Assembly (NCBI RefSeq): GCF_025060755.1
Contig: NZ_JANYUY010000006.1
Span: 1 to 64,000, forward strand
Length of the DNA stretch: 64,000 nucleotides
Source: Paenibacillus doosanensis
GTDB lineage: Bacteria; Bacillota; Bacilli; Paenibacillales; NBRC-103111
Reading direction: 5' to 3'
Shown piece by piece: positions 40,421 through 47,151 of this stretch (positions are counted from its first letter, which is position 1; each line of letters opens with the position of its first letter). Below the pieces are notes generated by a model. That model ran no database searches. It saw nothing but the letters and a program-made list of their open reading frames with translations, and had not been told where the DNA came from. The position numbers were made by a program, and so were the translations under genes.

Positions 40421-41159
40421 GAGTCGTCTCACCTGCCTGTCGCTGCTGGGATGTTGAAGATTTATGGTTGATCAGATCGTCGGCTTCGATACGGGCGATC
40501 ATCGCCAGCGTCGGCAGCTCGAGGAATTCCTTGACATCTTCTTCCGTCTTGATGGAATCATCCAAATAGTCGAGCAGGAAGGCGAGCCCTACCGCCGCCA
40601 TCAAGGATACGACAAAGCTGATCGCAATGTTGAGCTTGGGATTCGGCTTCACCGGCACCGGCTTCTCGCTCACTTGCGCTTCATTCAAGAGGGATACGTT
40701 ATCCACCTTCATAATGGACGGAATCTCCCTCTGGAACACTTTGGACACCGCATTGACGATGTTGGCCGCTTTCTCGTAGGAATGATCCTGGACGACTACC
40801 GTCATCACCTGCGTGTTGTTAACCGAGCTAACCTTGATCTTCTTGATCAGCTCTTCCGCCGTCAACTGAAACTCAGGGTAATCTTGTACTACTTTATCCA
40901 TAATGCGAGGCGTCTTGATAACTTCCTTGTAAGTATCAATCAGCCGGATATTCAAGTTGATCGAGTTAATGTCGACCTGATCCAGACCGAGCCGTTCGTT
41001 CGACTTGTTCACGATCAGCTTGGTCGACGCCTCATAGACAGGCTGTATGAAAAAATAACTGGCCGCACCGGTCACTACGGTGCAAACCAATACGATTGCA
41101 ATGATTATCCAGATCCTCTTCTTGATGATCTTAATATAATCCTTCAGATCCAGTTCCAT
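40401..41159 (-). CDS. Wzz/YveK-like polysaccharide co-polymerase and BY-kinase activator
   Basis: The 252-residue protein starts at ATG 41159 (GGAGG six bases upstream). It has an N-terminal transmembrane helix (about 18-40), the external Wzz domain with the coiled-coil-prone middle, the Pro-rich motif ahead of the second helix (EKPVPVKPNPKLNIAISF), and a second transmembrane helix (about 173-193). A cytosolic tail, which in the family activates the kinase, closes it. It sets chain length together with the downstream kinase and the PHP phosphatase encoded upstream. Confidence 0.93.
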   Translation of the reverse strand: MELDLKDYIKIIKKRIWIIIAIVLVCTVVTGAASYFFIQPVYEASTKLIVNKSNERLGLDQVDINSINLNIRLIDTYKEVIKTPRIMDKVVQDYPEFQLTAEELIKKIKVSSVNNTQVMTVVVQDHSYEKAANIVNAVSKVFQREIPSIMKVDNVSLLNEAQVSEKPVPVKPNPKLNIAISFVVSLMAAVGLAFLLDYLDDSIKTEEDVKEFLELPTLAMIARIEADDLINHKSSTSQQRQAGETTRVTVNQ

Positions 41160-41245
41160 TATTGACCTCCATTCGTCGGAAAACAGCGTGCAGCTATCTT
41201 GTCTTGTCAAATCGGCTTACGGGCACCAAGTAGGAAAAAGAAACT

Positions 41246-41277
41246 GTAAACCTCCCCGCAAAGAAGAGGAGGTTTAC
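41246..41277 (-). terminator. Rho-independent terminator after the SLH gene
   Basis: Perfect 10-bp stem GTAAACCTCC / GGAGGTTTAC with a T-rich minus-strand tail (AGTTTCTTTTTCC). It lies between the SLH gene and the Wzz-like gene. Either the polysaccharide genes have their own promoter or they depend on read-through. Confidence 0.88.
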
Positions 41278-41290
41278 ATCGGTTCCCTGC

Positions 41291-43771
41291 TTATTTATTC
41301 AACAGACGATAAATGACCACAGCTGCTTGCGCGCGAGTAGAGTCAGCGTTCGGATTGAATTTATTGTTGTCTTCACCGACAATAATTCCTTCTCCTACGG
41401 ACAGAGCTACACCGGCTTTCAAAGATTCGTGAATCGAATCGGCGTCAGTGAAGGCTTTCAGCGCAGCGTCCACATCGGAAGCCGCTTTCGCTCCATTCAC
41501 GGATTGCAAGGCTCTTGCCGCGATCGTCGCCATTTCGGCACGGGTAATTTGACCGTTCGGATCGAACTTGCCTTCTTCTCTTCCGTTCACCAGACCGCTC
41601 TTCACGGCTGCCGCAACATACGGTTTGAACCAATCGTTGTCGTTCACATCGCTAAAGTTTTCAGTTGCGGACGCATCCTCAAGACCGAAAGTTTTGACGA
41701 TCATTTTCGCAAATTCGGCGCGAGTTACCGTACCGTTAGGCACAAACTCGTTATCGCCGCGTCCTTCCAGAATGCCTTTAGCGGCAGCGACTTCAATTTG
41801 GCGTCCGGCCCAAGCTTTTACCGAAGCCGTGTCATTGAAGACGACGTTGTTTTCAACTACCGTATAGGTCGAGAAGGATTTTCTTTTGCCGTTGAATTGT
41901 CTGTCCTTAGCGTTATATTTACCGCCGTAGAACTCCAATTTGCCGTCGACGATCTTAGCGAGCACCAGCTTCTCCGTATCGAACTTGGAAGGGTCTGCAA
42001 CCGCCAGACGAACCTCGACAGGACTGGAGAAATTCGTCACTGCAGCGCCGTTCGAACTAAATTCGAATTCGAACACTCCAGATGCTACCGGAAGCTGGGT
42101 TACACTGGTCGCTGCGTCGGCATCTTTCTTGCCGATGGTCAGCGTCGTATCCGCGCTGAACGTTCTAGGATCAAGCGCAAACGTAACGCCTTTAATGCTT
42201 ACGGCGATTTTATCGATGCCATTATCTTTAGCTGCGGCAAGCAGTTCTTTGGCCAAAGGAATCTCAAGCGTCTTCACGGTAATATCGCCCAGATTCAAGG
42301 TAAGCTCCAGCTTGGAAGGCGCAGCATCAGGATCGATCTCTTTCAAGGCATCGAACAGCTTCTGGCTCTCGGCAGCGATTTCTTGAATTTGTTGAACCAG
42401 AGCGGCTGTGTCCAGCTTCGCCACGCCTTTATCGCCGTTTGCGGCAATCGACGAGGACAAATCGATTTGCGTGATTTGAGCAATCGTCTCGGCAACGGCC
42501 GCTCTTGCTTGCTCTATGAGTTGCTGGCGCTTCTCTTCAGATGCGTTCTTCAGCTGATCCTTGATACTGCTTAAAGTGCTTTGCGCGTTATTGGAGGCTT
42601 GATTCACAGGGCTGGTTACGATACCGCCGCCACCTCCACCGCCGCCGCCTTTATTGTTATTGTTCTTAACCGGATTGTAGGCAGAAGTAACCGTTTGTCT
42701 TACCAATACTTTATTGTCCAGCAGCGTTCCCGGAGCCACGATTTTGCCTTCCAGCGTCGTTGTTACCGATCCCGTTCCAGTCTGCGTCGTCTTGATTTTG
42801 CCGCTGTCTTCTACATACGCAACCGCGATGTTTGCGTTAGAAGAGGTCCAGACCAAAATGTTCGGCAACGTTTTGCCCAAAATCGTGAATTGGTAATTTT
42901 GCGTTTGCGAGTTTTCGATATAATCGCTTGTTCTCGCGAACGTCGTATTCGCTTCGGAACGCAGCAGCGCCAGCGCAATGGTCGTAGCCGCTTCGCGTTT
43001 CGGATCGACTGCAGCGACGATTTTATTCGTAACGGCTGCCACATCGTCCACCGTAATACCTATATTACTGAGCACAGTGCTGAATTTAAGCGCTTTGTTG
43101 TTCATAACACTGTCTACGGCTGCTTTGATAATATCTTTCATCGCTTGTACGTCGGTAGCCAGCTTCGCCAAATTGTCGAAATCCTTATCGGCCAATTGAG
43201 CCTTCAGAGCCGCTTCGACAGCAATCGCGAAGTCCGCCGCATCTTGAACCGACAGGTCGTCCTTGCTGCTGCCGCCCAGTTTAGCCAGCTGCTTGATCAC
43301 CGGACGCAGTTCCTTGCTAACCAGAGCGTCGGCAAGACTGGTGCCGTCTTCCGTATTTTCCTCTATCGCTTCAACGTTAAAGAACACGTTAAGAGCGCTG
43401 AACAGCTTCAGAATGTTCGCATCCGTCAACTGATCGAATTCGCTCGGATCTTCCACCGCGCTCAGCTTGCTGTTGATTCTCGCTGTCACTTCGCTCACAA
43501 GAGCAGTGTCTTCCGCATTGTTGCCCAAAGCGTTCAGTTTAGCGCGGGCCTGGCTGATGGAAGCCTTCTCATCGTCGGTCCACACATAGCTGTGCACTTT
43601 GTTCAATTCGTTGACAATCGTATTCAATCCCGGAGCAGCCGCTTGCGCAACCTCCGCTCCAACGCCGAGCTTCTCCAGCAATCCCTTCGTGCTGACAGGC
43701 AGTCCAGCCAGAGAACTGAATACTAAACTCGCCGCTACGGTAGATACTACCAGTTTCTTCTTCATCGTCAT
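41291..43771 (-). CDS. SLH-domain surface protein
   Basis: The 826 residues begin with a signal peptide (KKKLVVSTVAASLVFSS, cleavage likely at about AQAAA, 45). A long helical region (about 50-275), an Ig-like beta domain (about 280-365), a nine-glycine hinge (about 375) and a further helical and beta segment follow. Three S-layer homology domains occupy the last ~175 residues. The first two contain TRAE; the third has TRAQ. In Paenibacillaceae SLH domains bind pyruvylated secondary cell-wall polymer. AGGTGA stands six bases before the ATG, and a consensus-like promoter lies 150 bases upstream. Placement between the phosphatase and the Wzz-like gene suggests the protein and the polymer are made together. 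Confidence 0.9.
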   Translation of the reverse strand: MTMKKKLVVSTVAASLVFSSLAGLPVSTKGLLEKLGVGAEVAQAAAPGLNTIVNELNKVHSYVWTDDEKASISQARAKLNALGNNAEDTALVSEVTARINSKLSAVEDPSEFDQLTDANILKLFSALNVFFNVEAIEENTEDGTSLADALVSKELRPVIKQLAKLGGSSKDDLSVQDAADFAIAVEAALKAQLADKDFDNLAKLATDVQAMKDIIKAAVDSVMNNKALKFSTVLSNIGITVDDVAAVTNKIVAAVDPKREAATTIALALLRSEANTTFARTSDYIENSQTQNYQFTILGKTLPNILVWTSSNANIAVAYVEDSGKIKTTQTGTGSVTTTLEGKIVAPGTLLDNKVLVRQTVTSAYNPVKNNNNKGGGGGGGGGIVTSPVNQASNNAQSTLSSIKDQLKNASEEKRQQLIEQARAAVAETIAQITQIDLSSSIAANGDKGVAKLDTAALVQQIQEIAAESQKLFDALKEIDPDAAPSKLELTLNLGDITVKTLEIPLAKELLAAAKDNGIDKIAVSIKGVTFALDPRTFSADTTLTIGKKDADAATSVTQLPVASGVFEFEFSSNGAAVTNFSSPVEVRLAVADPSKFDTEKLVLAKIVDGKLEFYGGKYNAKDRQFNGKRKSFSTYTVVENNVVFNDTASVKAWAGRQIEVAAAKGILEGRGDNEFVPNGTVTRAEFAKMIVKTFGLEDASATENFSDVNDNDWFKPYVAAAVKSGLVNGREEGKFDPNGQITRAEMATIAARALQSVNGAKAASDVDAALKAFTDADSIHESLKAGVALSVGEGIIVGEDNNKFNPNADSTRAQAAVVIYRLLNK

Positions 43772-43918
43772 TCTATCATCACCTCAAGGTTAGTAATCAA
43801 ATATTAACGAAATTTTAGGAAAATAGTCCTATTATCCCCAAGACCAATAAGCCTATATCATTCCTATAGGCCGTATTCGCTGAGAACTTCAAACACAAAT
43901 AGTAAAATAACCCAACTT

Positions 43919-43948
43919 ATAGTACCATGGTCGTATTCGTGCTGTCAA
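43919..43948 (-). promoter_or_regulatory. Strong SigA-type promoter of the SLH gene
   Basis: Minus-strand TTGACA (43943-43948, exact consensus) and TACTAT (43919-43924) with 18-base spacing. The ~150-base leader to the SLH ATG includes a CCTATA/TATAGG dyad at 43853-43871. It is probably a highly expressed transcript. Confidence 0.75.
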
Positions 43949-43981
43949 CGAAATTCTAGCAAATTATGACACCCTACCAAA

Positions 43982-44743
43982 CTACCAAAACTTCCACCAA
44001 GCCTTCTCTCGCCAGCCCGGTTCCGGCACTTGCACCGCCTCGCCCCGAACCAGCTTCTCCGCATTGTCCATATAGCCCTGTACAAGACGATCCCCCAATT
44101 GTCTCGCCAGCAGCGCGTAGGCTTCGCGCAATCCGAATGCCCTGTACTTCATATTATGGGCGTCGGAAGCAATGAAATGCGCCAGATGATGCTTGCACAT
44201 CTCTAACGATAGCTTCTGTATTTTCTTGCCGAACAGCCCGTTAATCGAGTGGCTCGTAATCTGGGAGAGCGCGCCTTGGCGGATCAGCCGCTCCAGCTTG
44301 GAAGGGCTCTCGGCCAGCTCGACGTTTCTCTCCGGATGGGCAATGACCGGAATCAACCCCATGACGCGCAGCTCGTGAAACAACGAATCCGTTTCTCTAG
44401 GTATCTCCCGGGTCGGAAATTCGATTAATATGTATGGTGTGGAATGCAGCGTACCCGCTATGTCGTTATGAAGATCCTCCAATAAACGGTCGTAAACGCG
44501 AATTTCCTGCCCGGATAACACCGTCAGCGGAATCCCCTGCGTCTCAAGCGCCTCATTCACTTCACGAACGGCTTGTACAACCTGATTCCAGGGATTATCA
44601 TATTTGCCGTTGGCATGATGCGGAGTAGCAATCAGCGTATGTATCCCCTCCTCGACAGCAGCCCTCGCCATGGCGATAGACTCCTCCATATCCTTCGCCC
44701 CGTCATCTATGCCCGGAATCAAGTGTGAGTGAATGTCGATCAT
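43982..44743 (-). CDS. CpsB/YwqE-type tyrosine-protein phosphatase (PHP family)
   Basis: This manganese-dependent phosphatase removes phosphate from the BY-kinase tyrosine cluster. All metal-binding motifs of the 253-residue PHP family are present: DIHSHLIPGIDDGA at the N-terminus, IATPHH, GQEIRV, VIAHPER and FIASDAHN. AAGGA lies before the ATG. It is the promoter-proximal gene of the locus; the kinase and activator are encoded 2.5 kb downstream behind the SLH gene. Confidence 0.94.
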   Translation of the reverse strand: MIDIHSHLIPGIDDGAKDMEESIAMARAAVEEGIHTLIATPHHANGKYDNPWNQVVQAVREVNEALETQGIPLTVLSGQEIRVYDRLLEDLHNDIAGTLHSTPYILIEFPTREIPRETDSLFHELRVMGLIPVIAHPERNVELAESPSKLERLIRQGALSQITSHSINGLFGKKIQKLSLEMCKHHLAHFIASDAHNMKYRAFGLREAYALLARQLGDRLVQGYMDNAEKLVRGEAVQVPEPGWREKAWWKFW

Positions 44744-45056
44744 GAGTTCCTTACTTCCCTCCGGTCAAGTCATTTACGTATCGTTTTGCTTTGTGCACTG
44801 TTGCAAGAAAAGAATAAAATGTATACAAAAACGGTTCTCCAGCGTGAACGGATGGTTGATCTAGCTGCCGGACCCAAGATGTTTAACCGCTTCATCGCCC
44901 GAGAGGCGGGCTGCTTGTTATTTTATTCCTCTTTATTTATTATCGGCTGGCACAAGAAGAAATTGTATATGCAAATCTTAACATTTTCCAAACATTTTGC
45001 TTAATACACCCTCAAAATACCGGGAGCTTTCGAATGCCGGTTCAGCCAAAAAAATA
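44744..45056. other. Gene-free gap with an unexplained structured segment
   Basis: I find no convincing gene in these 313 bases. A GC-richer island at about 44833-44920 sits in AT-rich sequence and ends on the plus strand with the hairpin GCCCG-agagg-CGGGC followed by TGCTTGTTATTTTATT, which resembles a terminator. On the minus strand the same island would lie in the leader of the PHP phosphatase gene. It could be a small RNA or a leader element; I cannot match it to a known class. Confidence 0.35.
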
Positions 45057-45086
45057 GCACAACCCTTAAATTCGCTCAGGTTGTGC
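45057..45086 (-). terminator. Rho-independent terminator of the PadR/SEDS operon
   Basis: Stem GCACAACC / GGTTGTGC with TATTTTTTTGG following on the minus strand. It lies 150 bases after the SEDS gene stop. Confidence 0.8.
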
Positions 45087-45234
45087 CTTTTCACTCTACT
45101 TGCGACGTCATCATCCGGACGGCAAATGCGGCTCTTTCTCCGATGTCTCCGGCGGCATAGCAGGCTGTGTGAGTTTTCTGACAGAAAACCCGCCGCTTTG
45201 CAAGCAACCCGCAGGTCGCTGCTTCGCCTCATAG

Positions 45235-46554
45235 CTACTGAGGGATTCGAATCATATCCTTGCGCCGGTAAACGCTGAGCAGAATTCCCATCGCCGCCAG
45301 CTCTACAATCAGATGAGTCCCCCCGTAGCTGACAAACGGCAGAGTCACTCCTCCCAGAATCGGAAGAAGGCCGACCGACATGCCGATGCCCCATATATAC
45401 TGAACGATAAACAAACCGGACACCCCGCTGATCAGCAGCTTCCCGTACCCGTCCCTCACCACGGACAACATACGCAGGAGATGAATGGCGAACCAGATGG
45501 CGCATGTAACGACTACGCCTCCCCCCAGCCATCCCATGCTGTAGATCAGATAGGTAAACAGCGTATCCGAATAAATATAAGGAAGCTTCGTATTGACGGC
45601 GGCGAAGCCGTGACCCCACCACCCGGCAGAACGGACCGCCGAATCGATTTGAACGTACATGTACCCCGCATTCAGGGGATCTTCATATCGGTCGAAAAAG
45701 GCGCCCAGGCGCCCTCTGCCATGGAGCGAAGACAGGCTGTACAGAGCTCCCATCGTCGCGAGGACGAGCGCCTGTGAAGCGACAGCCAGCCGGCTTTGGC
45801 GCGCCGTGTACAGAAGCAGCAAATAAGCCGCGGCGTAAATCAATAAGGACGACACGGAGGGGGCCATTACGTACACTACTGCAGGAATAAACACGAACAG
45901 CAAATGCTGCAGCGCCAGCGACCTCAAGTCCGTTCCCCAATGACGGAGCAATCCGGCGGCGGCCACGATAAACAGAAACGGGCTCACGCTCATCCAATCG
46001 ACGGTCATAGGGCCGACGACAATCCAGCTCTTCGTTCCGTTGACTTGAAGCCCCCATGCCATCGTCGCAAGCGCAACCAGCAGCGTCCCCGCATACATCG
46101 CCCAGGAATAATGCTGCAGCTTCCGGTAATCAAAGAACAGGAACGCCGTCATAGCCAGCAAACCGGCCGCAATAAACATAGCTTTTTTCACCAAAAAATG
46201 CCCTGAAGGAGCAGTATTGCCCTCGTTGCCCGTATATGCCAGCTCCACCGCATACATAGCCACCAGCGAAATGATGAGCAGGACGGCTACCCAGCCGACG
46301 AGTCCCCAAGGAATACGCGGTTTATGTACTTTATTAAGCTCGCGGCCGACCGCCTCGGGATCGCCCATCTGACGAATCGCCCATTGCGCCGCCGCCTTCT
46401 CATCCAAGCCCTCTTCCTGCTTGGCGCTCATCAGTTCTTCCAAGTGGCCCGCCATCTCCTGCCGGATTTCCTTATGCAGCTCTCTAGCTTTGACGCGGTC
46501 GCACACGGCGGATAAATACTCGTCGATAAGAGGATGTTTATCGAATCGGTTCAT
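45235..46554 (-). CDS. SEDS-family (FtsW/RodA/SpoVE) protein with N-terminal HAAS domain
   Basis: The 439-residue protein starts at ATG 46554, overlapping the padR stop as ATGA. Residues 1-75 form a cytosolic HAAS/DUF1700-like helical domain (HPLIDEYLSAVCDRVKARELHKEIRQEMAGHLEEL, then AAAQWAIRQMGDPEAVGREL). The rest has about ten transmembrane segments with the SEDS signature near the end (LPILGGVTLPFVSYGG). SEDS proteins polymerise peptidoglycan glycan strands with a class B PBP. The HAAS domain is normally found in proteins cotranscribed with PadR regulators, so this is a signal-responsive SEDS paralogue and probably not the housekeeping FtsW or RodA. No cognate PBP gene is adjacent. Confidence 0.88.
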   Translation of the reverse strand: MNRFDKHPLIDEYLSAVCDRVKARELHKEIRQEMAGHLEELMSAKQEEGLDEKAAAQWAIRQMGDPEAVGRELNKVHKPRIPWGLVGWVAVLLIISLVAMYAVELAYTGNEGNTAPSGHFLVKKAMFIAAGLLAMTAFLFFDYRKLQHYSWAMYAGTLLVALATMAWGLQVNGTKSWIVVGPMTVDWMSVSPFLFIVAAAGLLRHWGTDLRSLALQHLLFVFIPAVVYVMAPSVSSLLIYAAAYLLLLYTARQSRLAVASQALVLATMGALYSLSSLHGRGRLGAFFDRYEDPLNAGYMYVQIDSAVRSAGWWGHGFAAVNTKLPYIYSDTLFTYLIYSMGWLGGGVVVTCAIWFAIHLLRMLSVVRDGYGKLLISGVSGLFIVQYIWGIGMSVGLLPILGGVTLPFVSYGGTHLIVELAAMGILLSVYRRKDMIRIPQ

Positions 46555-46883
46555 CCTTGTCCCTCCTCCAGCACCCGGTCTACCGCGTTGCGGAACAAAC
46601 GCCATTCCTGCTTCTTCTCCTGAAGCTGCCGCTTCCCGCTATCCGTCAGACGGTAATATTTGCGTTTGCGGCCGTCGGCCTGCCGCCAGTACGACTCGAC
46701 CCACCGTTCCGCCTCCATCCCGTGGAGTATCGGATACAGCGTACCTTCCTTGAGTACGAACGTTCCGTCGGAGCTTCGCTCCAGCTCTTTGATCAATTCG
46801 TAGCCGTAACGGTCCGTTTGTTCCAGCAGCGTCAAAATTAACGTGCCCGTGCTGCCTTTCAGCAGCTCTTTGTTGACACTCAT
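46551..46883 (-). CDS. PadR-family transcriptional regulator
   Basis: The 110-residue winged-helix protein has LLKGSTGTLILTLLEQTDRYGYELIKEL, then the recognition region FVLKEGTLYPILHGMEAERWV and the wing motif GRKRKYYRLTDSGKRQL. All match PadR. A dimerisation helix closes it. GGAGG lies 13 bases before the ATG. It forms a two-gene operon with the HAAS-SEDS gene and probably represses it. The dyad at 46935-46963 is a candidate operator. Confidence 0.93.
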   Translation of the reverse strand: MSVNKELLKGSTGTLILTLLEQTDRYGYELIKELERSSDGTFVLKEGTLYPILHGMEAERWVESYWRQADGRKRKYYRLTDSGKRQLQEKKQEWRLFRNAVDRVLEEGQG

Positions 46884-46934
46884 GCCAGAGATGACACCTC
46901 CATATTCAATCTCAAAATCATTTACCTCGTTGTT

Positions 46935-46963
46935 CTATGCATCGTATATCTATGTATATAGTA
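46935..46963 (-). promoter_or_regulatory. Candidate PadR operator/promoter
   Basis: An AT-rich imperfect dyad (TATATCTATGTATATA, 46945-46960, flanked by ATGCATCG) lies about 60 bases upstream of padR. PadR proteins commonly bind such AT-rich dyads over their own promoters. No clear -35 box is seen. Confidence 0.35.
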
Positions 46964-47068
46964 GCAGAAGATCGCGCCAATTTCAAAAGAATGTTCGCCT
47001 CCCTGAAACGGCACTTCCGGAAGGCTGGGTCGCAGGAAATAGCCGATCATGGCCAAACAACGAAAAAA

Positions 47069-47106
47069 AGCAGCCGGCTTCGCATCAAACCGATGCGGCG
47101 GCTGCT
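47069..47106 (-). terminator. Rho-independent terminator of the U32 peptidase gene
   Basis: Long stem AGCAGCC..CGCATC / GATGCG..GGCTGCT followed by seven T on the minus strand, 45 bases past the gene. Confidence 0.88.
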
Positions 47107-47151
47107 TGACAGACTGGATGATTATTCGGCGTGAGCCGACGAAACAATCGG

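Noticed and set aside
41327-43726. Two long plus-strand frames opposite the SLH gene
   Set aside because: Both lack starts with ribosome sites and are antisense to a gene with a signal peptide and three SLH domains.
45236-45256. T-loop-like string (GGATTCGAATC) as part of a tRNA
   Set aside because: It is the 3' end of the SEDS coding sequence and no acceptor or anticodon arm can be drawn around it.
44978-45622. 214-codon minus-strand frame
   Set aside because: It overlaps the SEDS gene in another frame, has Arg/Ser-rich composition and spans the terminator at 45057-45086.
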